NCBI RefSeq assembly: GCF_904067045.1
Contig: NZ_CAJFDC010000036.1
Span: 389,001 to 453,000 of the forward strand
Direction: 5' to 3'
From: Pseudomonas sp. FEN
GTDB taxonomy: Bacteria > Pseudomonadota > Gammaproteobacteria > Pseudomonadales > Pseudomonadaceae
Length of the DNA: 64,000 bases
The notes beneath the pieces were generated by a model, which did not search any database, was not told the DNA's origin, and worked only from the letters and a program-made list of their open reading frames with translations. Below, piece after piece: positions 23,037 to 31,281 of the stretch (the stretch's first letter is position 1; the number at the start of each line of letters is the position of its first letter). Position numbers and translations under genes: made by a program.

Positions 23037-24951
23037 GTTCCGCGCCGGCCAGGAAGCGGCGGTCAGCGCGGTATTGGCCGGGCGTTCGGCGGCGGCGATC
23101 TTTCCCACCGGTTCCGGCAAGTCCTTGTGTTATCAACTGCCGGCGCTGCTCCTGCCGCACCTGACGCTGGTGGTGTCGCCATTGTTGGCGCTGATGCAGG
23201 ACCAGTTGGCCTTCCTGCAACGCCACGGCATCGCGGCGGCGAGCATCGACTCGGCGCAGAGCCGCGATGAAGCCAATGCGGTGATGGCCCGGGCCCGTTC
23301 CGGCGAGCTGAAGATCCTGATGATTTCCGTGGAGCGCCTGAAGAACGAGCGCTTCCGCAATTTTCTCCAACAGGTGCGGATTTCCCTGCTGGTGGTGGAC
23401 GAGGCGCACTGTATCTCCGAGTGGGGCCACAATTTCCGTCCGGACTACCTGAAGCTACCGGACTATCAGCGCCAGTTCCGCATTCCCCAGGCCTTGCTGT
23501 TGACCGCCACCGCCACGCCGAAAGTGATCGCCGACATGCAGGCCAAGTTCGCCATTGCGCCGGGCGATGTGATCACCACCGGTTTCTATCGACCGAACCT
23601 GAACCTGTTGGTGGAGTCGGTCGGCGGCCAGGACAAGCAGCGCCGGCTGGTGGAATGGCTGGGCGGGCGCCTCGGGCAGCCGAGCATCGTCTACGTCACC
23701 TTGCAGAAAACCGCCGAGCAGATCGCCCAGCACCTGAGCCGCAACGCTATCCCGGCCACGGCCTATCACGCCGGCCTGCCCCATGAGCAGCGGGAGGCGA
23801 TCCAGAAGCAGTTCATGGCCGGGCAGTTGAACTGCATCGTCGCCACCATCGCCTTCGGCATGGGTATCGACAAGGCCGATATCCGCAATGTGGTGCATTT
23901 CGACCTGCCCAAGTCCATCGAGAACTATAGCCAGGAAATCGGCCGGGCCGGGCGCGACGGCCAGCCTTCCGATTGCCTGGTGCTGGCCAACCGCGACAGC
24001 CTCAATGTGCTGGAGAACTTCGTCTATGGCGACACGCCGGAACTGGAGGGGATTCGGCGGGTGCTGGATGAGCTCAAGGGGACGATTCCAGACGGGCAGT
24101 GGGAGTTCCTGCTCGGGCCCTTGGCGGACCAGAGCAATATCCGCCAACTGCCGCTCAAGACCTTGTTGGTCCAGTTGGAGCTGCGTGGCTTGATCGCGCC
24201 GCGCTATGCCTATTTTGCCGAATACCGTTTCAAGTTCCTGGTGGAACCCGAGGAGTTGCTGGCGAAGTTCGAGGGGGAGCGACGCGACTTTGTCTCGGCG
24301 ATTATCCAGACCTCCAATCGTGCCCGGACCTGGTCCACGGTGAATTTCGACGCCCTCTATCAACAGCATCAGGCCGAGCGCGGGCGGGTGGTGAAAGCGT
24401 TGGACTTCTTCCAGGAACGACGCTGGATCGAGCTGGAAAGCAAGCAGATGACCGAGGTCTACAGCTTGTCGATCAGCGACTTCGATCCCCATGCCCTGAG
24501 CCTGGAGCTGTACGCTTATTTTGCGCAGCATGAGGTCAGCGAGATTGCGCGGATTCACGCGATGCTGGCGTTGTTTGCGACCGAACAATGCCTGGGCTAT
24601 CGGCTGGCCCGCTATTTCGGCGATGAGCAGGCGCCTGAACGGTGCGGGCATTGTTCGGTGTGTCACGGGCAAGTGGCCTGCCTGCCGGAGCCGCCAGCGT
24701 TGCCCGCGCTTGATCAGCGTGATTTTCCGGGGCTTTGCAGTGGATTTATCCACAGGCACCAGGAGCACAATGGGCACGCACCGAGTGCGGAGTGCCTGAC
24801 GCGTTTCTTGTGCGGTATCAGTGTGCCGTTGTTCACGAAGTTGAAGGCGAGGGCGTTGCCGGGTTTTTCGGCGTTGGAAGCCTATCCCTATGCGGATGTG
24901 CGGGAATGGGTCGCGGCGTGGTCCCTTGAGGGGCAGGCACAAATCGCGTAG
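22999..24951 (+). CDS. RecQ-family ATP-dependent DNA helicase
   Basis: 650 residues. Superfamily-2 helicase motifs are all present: FGYPQFRAGQEAAV (motif 0), FPTGSGKSLCYQLPAL (I), VVDEAHCISEWGHNFRPDY (II and the aromatic-rich loop), LLLTATATPKV (III), YHAGLPHEQRE (IV), VATIAFGMGIDKADIR (V) and YSQEIGRAGRDG (VI). A C-terminal region about 100 residues long holds the zinc cysteines (EQCLGYRLARYF, then RCGHCSVCHG). It is shorter than classical RecQ and I see no clear HRDC domain, so it may be the second RecQ paralogue found in many pseudomonads rather than RecQ proper. Role would be 3'-5' unwinding in recombination and repair. Confidence 0.9.
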   Translation: MHDTLLRVFGYPQFRAGQEAAVSAVLAGRSAAAIFPTGSGKSLCYQLPALLLPHLTLVVSPLLALMQDQLAFLQRHGIAAASIDSAQSRDEANAVMARARSGELKILMISVERLKNERFRNFLQQVRISLLVVDEAHCISEWGHNFRPDYLKLPDYQRQFRIPQALLLTATATPKVIADMQAKFAIAPGDVITTGFYRPNLNLLVESVGGQDKQRRLVEWLGGRLGQPSIVYVTLQKTAEQIAQHLSRNAIPATAYHAGLPHEQREAIQKQFMAGQLNCIVATIAFGMGIDKADIRNVVHFDLPKSIENYSQEIGRAGRDGQPSDCLVLANRDSLNVLENFVYGDTPELEGIRRVLDELKGTIPDGQWEFLLGPLADQSNIRQLPLKTLLVQLELRGLIAPRYAYFAEYRFKFLVEPEELLAKFEGERRDFVSAIIQTSNRARTWSTVNFDALYQQHQAERGRVVKALDFFQERRWIELESKQMTEVYSLSISDFDPHALSLELYAYFAQHEVSEIARIHAMLALFATEQCLGYRLARYFGDEQAPERCGHCSVCHGQVACLPEPPALPALDQRDFPGLCSGFIHRHQEHNGHAPSAECLTRFLCGISVPLFTKLKARALPGFSALEAYPYADVREWVAAWSLEGQAQIA

Positions 24952-24990
24952 GCCTGGCATGTACCGAGTTCATTTTGAGCGCGGTATCTC

Positions 24991-25018
24991 TGTAGGAGCC
25001 AGCTTGCTGGCAATGGCG
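24991..25018. repeat. Single REP-like unit
   Basis: GTAGGAGCCAGCTTGCTGGCAATGGCG, near-identical to the unit after hslR (15043). It lies in the short gap between two converging genes. Confidence 0.55.
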
Positions 25019-25060
25019 ATATCACATTCACCGCTGTCATCACTGGCGACCGAGGGCTTT

Positions 25061-25819
25061 TCAGTTGTTCGGTTGTGACTGTGTCAGGTTCTGACCCACC
25101 GCCAGCCCCGCGCGGATCGCTGCCAGCGCGGCCTGGTAGTAGGCCTTGCCCTCCGGCGACTCGGCAAAGGTGGAGAACTCCTCCAGCTCCGGGTCGGACA
25201 GGCCACGATAGACATAGAGCAAGGTATTATCCAGGTCGTTGCCGATCTGTTGCATCAAGCGCTGGCGCTGGCCGTCCAGCATCCCTTGTGCCGCGCCGCC
25301 GCCCAGCAGACCGGGAATCATCGAGCTCAGGCTGTCGGCCGCCACGCCGGCGATGGCCAGGGTGACTTCGGCCCCGGCCTCGCGCGCCGGCAGGGCCCGG
25401 CCCAGGTGGTTGATCAACAGGCGCCGGGTGGCGCTGGCTTCGATATGTGGCAGGCCCTGGGCATTCTTGGCCAATTGGTCGCGCCGGGTAGCGAGCAGTT
25501 CGGCGGAGACGATCTTGCGTCCCAGCGGCGATTGGAAGAACGTCAGGGCCGGCTTCGGGTTGTCGAGCTTCTGGCGCAACTGGGCCTCGGCCCGCTGGTC
25601 CATGGCCTGGGGCGCGAAACGTTGGTTGCTGTTGTTCACCAGTGCGTCATAGACCGCCGGCGGCAGGCTATTGCGATACTTCTGCTGGGCAGCGCTCAGG
25701 GCATCATTGAAATGCGCGCGTTGTTCTGGCCAACCGGCGACCCGGTACAACTGGTCGTGGCTGTCTGCCCAGGCGGGCAAGGTGCAGAACATCAACAGCG
25801 AAAAAAGCAAACGGCGCAT
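25061..25819 (-). CDS. Secreted DUF2059-type protein
   Basis: 252 residues with a signal peptide (MRRLLFSLLMFCTLPAWA, cleavage near residue 18). The remainder is helical. Residues about 80-110 (TFFQSPLGRKIVSAELLATR) and the C-terminal YRGLSDPELEEFSTFAESPE resemble the DUF2059 repeat unit, in which a 'phenylalanine-x-S/T-P-x-G-x-K' turn precedes a helix; here the unit occurs twice. Probably periplasmic; no enzymatic motif is visible. It converges with the RecQ-like gene and its 5' end faces the dioxygenase gene. Confidence 0.7.
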   Translation of the reverse strand: MRRLLFSLLMFCTLPAWADSHDQLYRVAGWPEQRAHFNDALSAAQQKYRNSLPPAVYDALVNNSNQRFAPQAMDQRAEAQLRQKLDNPKPALTFFQSPLGRKIVSAELLATRRDQLAKNAQGLPHIEASATRRLLINHLGRALPAREAGAEVTLAIAGVAADSLSSMIPGLLGGGAAQGMLDGQRQRLMQQIGNDLDNTLLYVYRGLSDPELEEFSTFAESPEGKAYYQAALAAIRAGLAVGQNLTQSQPNN

Positions 25820-25927
25820 AGGGACTCCTGTCTACAGCCGGCTATTGTCCCGGCGAGCGCTGGACTTGTCGAGAATTCCTGTAAGTCGTTCGAGGGGCTC
25901 TGTCGGATTTACGGGCATCTGGATACT

Positions 25928-26563
25928 ATGCGCGACATGCACATACCCTCTGATCATCCACTGCTGTTACGTATCGTCGATGACCTGGCCGCTCACGGCT
26001 GGTCGCAGCAGAACATCTTCCTGCCGCAAGCGTTGACCGTTGCGCTGGCCGCCGAGTGTCGTCAGCGCGCCGCCGACGGCGAGCTGGCTCCGGCCGGAGT
26101 GGGACGCGGGCCGGCCCAGGAAGTGCGCGAGGCGATTCGCGGCGACCATATCCAGTGGCTGGAACCAGGTCAGGCCGGCCCCTGCGATGAATACCTGGAA
26201 CTGATGGACAGCTTGCGCGCGGCCCTCAACCGTGGGCTGTTCCTGGGGCTCGTGGATTTCGAAAGCCATTTCGCGCTGTACCCTCCAGGGGCTTTCTATA
26301 AAAAGCATGTGGACCGCTTTCGCGATGACGATCGACGGACGGTCTCGGCGGTGCTTTATCTGAATGACGCCTGGTTGCCGGAGCATGGTGGCCAGTTGCG
26401 CCTGTACCTGGAAGACAACGTGGAGCGTGACGTGGTTCCGACCGGTGGTTGTCTGGTGGTGTTCCTCTCGGGCGATGTGCCCCATGAAGTGTTGCCGGCG
26501 ACGCGCGAGCGCCTGTCATTGACCGGCTGGTTTCGTCGTCGCGCAAATGATCCGTTCCCATGA
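25928..26563 (+). CDS. 2-oxoglutarate/Fe(II)-dependent oxygenase
   Basis: 211 residues of the prolyl-4-hydroxylase-like branch. The iron ligands are the H and D of FYKKHVDRFRDDDRR (about residues 120-125) and the H of SGDVPHEVLPATRERLSLTG, whose arginine two turns on binds 2-oxoglutarate. The strand AVLYLNDAWLPEHGGQLRLY between them is typical. Such enzymes hydroxylate amino-acid side chains or small molecules; the substrate is unknown. A second ATG three codons on (25937, MHIPSDHPLLLRIVDD) is an equally possible start; neither has a good ribosome-binding site. It overlaps the next gene by 4 bp. Confidence 0.85.
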   Translation: MRDMHIPSDHPLLLRIVDDLAAHGWSQQNIFLPQALTVALAAECRQRAADGELAPAGVGRGPAQEVREAIRGDHIQWLEPGQAGPCDEYLELMDSLRAALNRGLFLGLVDFESHFALYPPGAFYKKHVDRFRDDDRRTVSAVLYLNDAWLPEHGGQLRLYLEDNVERDVVPTGGCLVVFLSGDVPHEVLPATRERLSLTGWFRRRANDPFP

Positions 26564-27060
26564 AGCAGAAAATCCTGGTCAGTCGCTGCCTGCTAGGGCA
26601 TCTCGTACGCTATGACGGCGGGGCCAGTGGGCCTTATGAACAATTGTCCCGTTGGCAGGATGAAGGACGGGTAGTGCCGTTGTGCCCGGAAGTGGCCGGC
26701 GGCTTGCCGACACCCCGTGCCGCGGCGGAAATTCCCGGTGGACAGGGCACGCAGGTGTTGGAAGGATTGGCCCGGGTGATCACCCGCGAAGGCGAGGATG
26801 TCAGCGAGGCCTTTCTCTCTGGCGCGCGTCAGGCGCTGGAGCTGGTGCGGCGCCATGACATTCGGATCGCGGTGCTCAAGGCCAACAGCCCGTCGTGCGG
26901 CAACCGGCTGACCTACGACGGGACCTTCAGCGGGGTGAAGGTTCGTGGCGAAGGGGTGACGGCGGCGTTGTTGCGGCAGGCAGGGGTGCAGGTGTTCAGT
27001 GAGTTGGAACTGCCTGAAGCGCTCATCGCCCTGCAGTTTCTGGATATCCCGGCCCTGTAG
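26560..27060 (+). CDS. DUF523 family protein
   Basis: 166 residues matching the DUF523 family from end to end: KILVSRCLLGHLVRYDGG at the start, VVPLCPEVAGGLPTPRAAAE, and VLKANSPSCGNRLTYDGTFS. Conserved cysteines at about residues 11, 48 and 117 suggest metal binding or catalysis. Function is unknown in general. ATGA overlap (26560-26563) couples it to the dioxygenase gene. Confidence 0.88.
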   Translation: MKQKILVSRCLLGHLVRYDGGASGPYEQLSRWQDEGRVVPLCPEVAGGLPTPRAAAEIPGGQGTQVLEGLARVITREGEDVSEAFLSGARQALELVRRHDIRIAVLKANSPSCGNRLTYDGTFSGVKVRGEGVTAALLRQAGVQVFSELELPEALIALQFLDIPAL

Positions 27061-27090
27061 GAGCAGAGTTTGCTCGCGAAGCTTTCAGCG
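27059..27090. repeat. Partial REP-like unit
   Basis: GTAGGAGCAGAGTTTGCTCGCGAAGC directly overlaps the DUF523 stop codon; it is a single REP-like hairpin (GAGCA/TGCTC) of the TAGGAGC type common in fluorescent pseudomonads. Confidence 0.5.
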
Positions 27091-27177
27091 ACCTCAAGAC
27101 CCTGATCCGCAAGCCCTGCCCCTACAGGTTCCGCTTTGCTTCCAGGACCTGATTTCTGTATTCAGTGCTCTGCCAGC

Positions 27178-27777
27178 TCACTGCTTCGGCGGCTGGGTCG
27201 CATCCATCCCGAACCACTTCTGTGAAAGCGCCGCCAGGCGTCCGTCCGCTTTCAAGCGTTGCAACGCCTTGTCGAGACTGGCCTGGAACGCCGGATTGCC
27301 TTTCTGGAACGGAATCGCCAGGGTCACCGTTGGCGCCTCGGACACGTCTTGCGTGACCGCCAGGGAGTTTTCACGCATGGCGAACGGGATCTGCGTCGGC
27401 TGCGCTTCCTTGTGCTCGATCAATTGCGCGCTGGTGTAACCATAAGGTTCGCTGAAGTCGTAACGTTTGCGCAGTTCCGCAGTCATAGCCATGTGGTTGA
27501 TGGCGACATCATATTTGCCGGTTTCGACGCCTTGCAGCAGATCGGTGGCGTCGGTGGGGACGAACGAGGCTTGTACGTCCAGTTCCTTGGCCAGTTGCTC
27601 GCCCAGTTCGACTTCGAAGCCGGTCAGGCGACCGTCTTCGCTGAAGCCGAAGGGCCGCATGTCGCCTTCCAGGGCAATGCGCAACTCGCCCCGGTCGTTG
27701 ACGTCATCAATCAGTTCGGCTTGGACGAAAGGGCTGGCAAAGGGCAGTAAAAGTAATAGGCCAGGCAAAAAGCGCAT
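27178..27777 (-). CDS. Short amino-acid-type periplasmic binding protein (SBP_bac_3-like)
   Basis: 199 residues with a signal peptide (MRFLPGLLLLLPFASPFVQA). The first lobe of a family-3 solute-binding protein is clear: LRIALEGDMRPFGFSEDGRL, TGFEVELGEQLAKELDVQAS, YDVAINHMAMTAELRKRYDF. The last segment (FQASLDKALQRLKADGRLAA, then SQKWFGMD) is the usual C-terminus. But only about 30 residues connect YTSAQLIEHKEAQ to the C-terminal part, where normal family members have about 85. Most of lobe II is therefore missing, and the frame is intact. It has a good GGGAG site and stands alone, without transporter genes, so it may be a sensor or a relic rather than an ABC component. Confidence 0.75.
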   Translation of the reverse strand: MRFLPGLLLLLPFASPFVQAELIDDVNDRGELRIALEGDMRPFGFSEDGRLTGFEVELGEQLAKELDVQASFVPTDATDLLQGVETGKYDVAINHMAMTAELRKRYDFSEPYGYTSAQLIEHKEAQPTQIPFAMRENSLAVTQDVSEAPTVTLAIPFQKGNPAFQASLDKALQRLKADGRLAALSQKWFGMDATQPPKQ

Positions 27778-27913
27778 GGTCGCTCCCGAGTTGAAATACA
27801 AATATGTACCGCGCCTTTCAGGCACGTTTTGCTATGTTGTTGTGTGCCTTGGACAACAAATCGCTACGAAGTTGTCATAACCGTACTGAAATTGCGGAAA
27901 ACTGGAGAAGTTA

Positions 27914-28354
27914 ATGAAAACCTTAGTGTCTCGTGTTGCGTTGGCTACTGTTTTACTGGGTTCTTCGATGCTGGCTGTAGCGGCGGATGTCGTTCCGCGC
28001 GTTTCGGCGCCCAAGGACGCCAAAGTCTTTATCGTTTCGCCGAAAAACGGCGCCACGGTCGACAAGACCTTCACGGTCAAGTTCGGCATGAAGGGCCTGG
28101 TGCTCAAGCCGGCCGGCGACGAGACGCCGGGCTCCGGTCACCATCACCTGCTGGTCGACCAGAAGGCTCTGCCGGATCCGACCCTGCCGATCCCGGCGAC
28201 CGACAGCGTGATCCACTACGGCAAGGCCCAGACCGAAACCCAACTGACCCTGACCCCGGGCAAGCACACCTTGCAACTGGTGGCGGGCGACAAGGGCCAC
28301 ATGCAGTTCAATCCGACGGTCGCTTCGAAAGTCATCACCATCAATGTGAAGTAA
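27914..28354 (+). CDS. DUF4399 secreted protein
   Basis: 146 residues with a signal peptide (MKTLVSRVALATVLLGSSML, cleavage after AVA near residue 23). The mature part is all-beta and matches the DUF4399 family: VFIVSPKNGATVDKTFTVKF, GSGHHHLLVDQKALPDPTLP, and PGKHTLQLVAGDKGHMQFNP. The HHH cluster and the GHM histidine could bind metal. Periplasmic by prediction; function unknown. GGAGAA lies 5 bases before the start, and a strong bidirectional terminator follows. Confidence 0.85.
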   Translation: MKTLVSRVALATVLLGSSMLAVAADVVPRVSAPKDAKVFIVSPKNGATVDKTFTVKFGMKGLVLKPAGDETPGSGHHHLLVDQKALPDPTLPIPATDSVIHYGKAQTETQLTLTPGKHTLQLVAGDKGHMQFNPTVASKVITINVK

Positions 28355-28365
28355 ATCCGCGATAG

Positions 28366-28400
28366 AAAAAAAGGGAGACCCTCGCAGGCCTCCCTTTTTT
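28366..28400. terminator. Bidirectional Rho-independent terminator
   Basis: AAAAAGGGAG and CTCCCTTTTT form a 10-bp stem around ACCCTCGCAGGC, with T-runs on both strands. It serves the DUF4399 gene on the plus strand and serA on the minus strand. Confidence 0.92.
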
Positions 28401-28417
28401 CGTCCAGCGCTTGAGGT

Positions 28418-29647
28418 TTAGAACAGCACGCGGGACCGGATGGTGCCGTTGATGTGTTGCAGCTTCTCTTGCGCCAGGTCCGAGTACTCGGCGTCGACAT
28501 CGATGACCACGTAGCCAACTTTCTCATTGGTCTGCAGGAACTGGCCGGAGATGTTAATGCCGTTTTCCGCGAAGACCTTGTTGATTTCGCTCATCACACC
28601 CGGAATGTTTTCGTGGATGTGCAGCAGGCGGTGCTTGCCAGGGTGAGCCGGCAGGGCCACTTCAGGGAAGTTCACCGACGATACCGAGGTACCGTTGTCG
28701 CTGTACTTGACCAGCTTTTCCGCCACTTCCAGGCCGATGTTGGCCTGCGCCTCGGCCGTCGAGCCACCGATGTGCGGGGTCAGGATCACGTTGTCCAGGC
28801 CACGCAGCGGGCTTTCGAACTCTTCGTCGTTGGAGCGCGGCTCCACCGGGAAAACATCGATGGCCGCGCCGATCAGGTGCTTGTCCTTGATCGCGTTCGC
28901 CAGGGCATCCAGCTCGACCACGGTGCCGCGTGCGGCGTTGATCAGGATCCCGCCCTTCTTGATGGCGCGGATTTCCTTGTCGCCGATCATCCACTGGGTT
29001 TCCGCGGTTTCCGGAACGTGCAGGGTGACGATATCGGACATGCCCAGCAGGTCGGTCAGGTTCGAGACCTGGGTGGCGTTGCCCAGTGGCAGCTTGGTCA
29101 GGGTGTCGTAGAAGAACACCTGCATGCCCAGGCCTTCGGCCAGGACCGACAGCTGCGTGCCGATCGAGCCGTAACCGATGATCCCCAGCTTCTTGCCGCG
29201 GATTTCAAAGGAGTTGGCCGCGCTCTTGATCCAGCCACCGCGATGGCAGGAAGCGTTCTTCTCGGGGATGCCGCGCAGCAACAGGATCGCTTCGGCCAGC
29301 ACCAGCTCGGCAACGGAGCGGGTGTTGGAGTACGGGGCGTTGAACACGGCGATGCCGCGCTCGCGAGCCGCGTTGAGGTCGACCTGGTTGGTGCCGATGC
29401 AGAAACAACCGACAGCGACGAGTTTCTTCGCGTGCTCGAAGATTTCCTCGGTCAGTTGGGTGCGCGAGCGAATGCCGATGAAGTGGGCATCGGCGATCTT
29501 TTCCTTCAACTGGGCTTCTGGCAAGGAGCCCGTGAGGTACTCGATATTGACGTACCCGGAGGCCTTGAGGACGTCCACGGCGGATTGGTGGACGCCTTCG
29601 AGAAGAAGGAACTTGATCTTGCTCTTATCGAGAGAAGTCTTGCTCAT
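28418..29647 (-). CDS. serA: D-3-phosphoglycerate dehydrogenase
   Basis: 409 residues, the E. coli-type length. It oxidises 3-phosphoglycerate in the first step of serine synthesis; the enzyme also reduces 2-oxoglutarate to D-2-hydroxyglutarate. The NAD-binding domain shows GKKLGIIGYGSIGTQLSVLA, with catalytic residues in NAARGTVVELDALANAI, VFPVEPRS and LTPHIGGSTAEAQ. A C-terminal ACT domain (about 335-409; IPGVMSEINKVFAENGINIS) gives serine feedback. It is divergent from the D-2-hydroxyglutarate dehydrogenase gene at 29850, whose product removes the side product, a functional pairing described in Pseudomonas. Confidence 0.96.
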   Translation of the reverse strand: MSKTSLDKSKIKFLLLEGVHQSAVDVLKASGYVNIEYLTGSLPEAQLKEKIADAHFIGIRSRTQLTEEIFEHAKKLVAVGCFCIGTNQVDLNAARERGIAVFNAPYSNTRSVAELVLAEAILLLRGIPEKNASCHRGGWIKSAANSFEIRGKKLGIIGYGSIGTQLSVLAEGLGMQVFFYDTLTKLPLGNATQVSNLTDLLGMSDIVTLHVPETAETQWMIGDKEIRAIKKGGILINAARGTVVELDALANAIKDKHLIGAAIDVFPVEPRSNDEEFESPLRGLDNVILTPHIGGSTAEAQANIGLEVAEKLVKYSDNGTSVSSVNFPEVALPAHPGKHRLLHIHENIPGVMSEINKVFAENGINISGQFLQTNEKVGYVVIDVDAEYSDLAQEKLQHINGTIRSRVLF

Positions 29648-29760
29648 CTGCGTAAACCTGTGTCCCGGAGAAAAATGGCAGGGGAATGGACAGCTTGAGC
29701 TGACCGCGCGGCGTGATCGCCGGCACCGCAGATCGGCCTGATAGCACGCTTCTGCGGGGT

Positions 29761-29778
29761 GCGTATGCTAGCATATGC
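29761..29778. promoter_or_regulatory. 18-bp near-palindrome in the serA / D2HGDH divergent region
   Basis: GCGTATGCTAGCATATGC reads almost the same on both strands (one non-matching pair). It lies centrally in the 202-bp divergent gap, 114 bases from the serA start and 72 from the dehydrogenase start, a good position for an operator controlling one or both. Confidence 0.45.
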
Positions 29779-29849
29779 GACCCGCAAACACTCATTCTGC
29801 GACGTGAAGCGTCCTCAGGATGACCATGAATTGTTCGAGAGTTCTGTCG

Positions 29850-31244
29850 ATGACCCATCCTGCCCTGATTGATGAGCTGAAGACCCTGGTTGAGCCTGGC
29901 AAGGTCTTGACCGATGCTGACTCCCTGAATGCTTACGGGAAGGATTGGACCAAGCATTTCGCTCCCGCGCCGACGGCCATTGTGTTCCCGAAAACCACCG
30001 AGCAGGTCCAGGCCATCGTGCGCTGGGCCAACCAGCACAAGGTCGCGCTGGTGCCATCGGGCGGTCGTACCGGGCTCTCCGCCGCGGCCGTGGCGGCCAA
30101 CGGTGAAGTGGTGGTGTCGTTCGACTATATGAACCAGGTGCTGGATATCAACCTCACCGATCGTACCGCCGTCTGCCAGCCGGGCGTGGTCACCGAGCAC
30201 CTGCAAAACGTCGCCGAAGAAAAGGGGCTGTACTATCCAGTGGACTTCGCCTCGGCCGGTTCCAGCCAGATTGGCGGCAATATCGGTACCAATGCCGGCG
30301 GGATCAAGGTGATTCGCTACGGTATGACCCGCAATTGGGTGGCCGGCATGAAAGTCGTGACCGGCAAGGGCGATCTGCTGGAACTGAACAAGGACCTGAT
30401 CAAGAACGCCACCGGCTACGACCTGCGTCAGCTGTTCATCGGTGCCGAGGGTACCCTGGGCTTTGTGGTCGAGGCCACCATGCGCCTGGATCGGGCGCCG
30501 CGGAACCTGACCTGCATGGTGCTCGGCACCGCGGATTTCGACTCGATCATGCCGGTGCTGCACGCTTTCCAGGGCAAGCTGGACCTGACTGCCTTCGAGT
30601 TTTTCTCCGACAAGGCCCTGGCCAAGGTCCTCGGACGTGGCGACGTGCCGGCACCGTTCGAAACCGATTGCCCGTTCTATGCATTGCTGGAATTCGAGGC
30701 GACCACTGAAGAAGTGGCCAACCATGCCCTGGAAACTTTCGAGCACTGTGTCGAGCAGGGCTGGGTGCTGGATGGGGTGATGAGCCAGAGCGAAACCCAG
30801 TTGCAGAACCTCTGGAAGTTGCGCGAGTACATCTCCGAAACCATTTCCCACTGGACGCCGTACAAGAACGACATTTCGGTCACGGTGTCGAAAGTGCCGG
30901 CTTTCCTCAAGGAAATCGACGCGATCGTCGGTGAACACTATCCCGACTTCGAAATTGTCTGGTTCGGTCACATCGGCGATGGCAACCTGCACCTGAACAT
31001 CCTCAAGCCGGAAAACCTGAGCAAGGACGAGTTCTTCGCCAAGTGCGCCACCGTCAACAAGTGGGTGTTCGAAACCGTCGAGAAGTACAACGGTTCGATT
31101 TCCGCCGAGCACGGCGTGGGCATGACCAAGCGCGATTACCTGACCTACAGCCGTTCCCCGGTTGAAATTGAATACATGAAGGCGGTCAAGGCGGTGTTCG
31201 ATCCGAACGGGATCATGAACCCGGGCAAGATCTTCGCGGTTTGA
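29850..31244 (+). CDS. D-2-hydroxyglutarate dehydrogenase (FAD-binding oxidoreductase)
   Basis: 464 residues. The N-terminal FAD-binding (PP-loop) domain includes VALVPSGGRTGLSAAAVAAN and DFASAGSSQIGGNIGTNAGG; the C-terminal domain has the metal-binding block WFGHIGDGNLHLNILKP and SAEHGVGMTKRDYL, both typical of the D-lactate/D-2-hydroxyglutarate dehydrogenase family. It oxidises D-2-hydroxyglutarate to 2-oxoglutarate, feeding electrons to an ETF. The ATG at 29820 is in frame, but the start at 29850 (MTHPALIDELKTLV) is the usual one, with GAGAG upstream. Position beside serA argues for this substrate over glycolate or lactate. Confidence 0.88.
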   Translation: MTHPALIDELKTLVEPGKVLTDADSLNAYGKDWTKHFAPAPTAIVFPKTTEQVQAIVRWANQHKVALVPSGGRTGLSAAAVAANGEVVVSFDYMNQVLDINLTDRTAVCQPGVVTEHLQNVAEEKGLYYPVDFASAGSSQIGGNIGTNAGGIKVIRYGMTRNWVAGMKVVTGKGDLLELNKDLIKNATGYDLRQLFIGAEGTLGFVVEATMRLDRAPRNLTCMVLGTADFDSIMPVLHAFQGKLDLTAFEFFSDKALAKVLGRGDVPAPFETDCPFYALLEFEATTEEVANHALETFEHCVEQGWVLDGVMSQSETQLQNLWKLREYISETISHWTPYKNDISVTVSKVPAFLKEIDAIVGEHYPDFEIVWFGHIGDGNLHLNILKPENLSKDEFFAKCATVNKWVFETVEKYNGSISAEHGVGMTKRDYLTYSRSPVEIEYMKAVKAVFDPNGIMNPGKIFAV

Positions 31245-31281
31245 ACCTGAAGTCACTGATAACAAAGACCAGGAGTCGGTA

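Noticed and set aside
24746..24754. DnaA box near the end of the RecQ-like gene as a replication origin signal
   Set aside because: A single box in coding sequence without an AT-rich unwinding element or dnaA nearby; not an origin.
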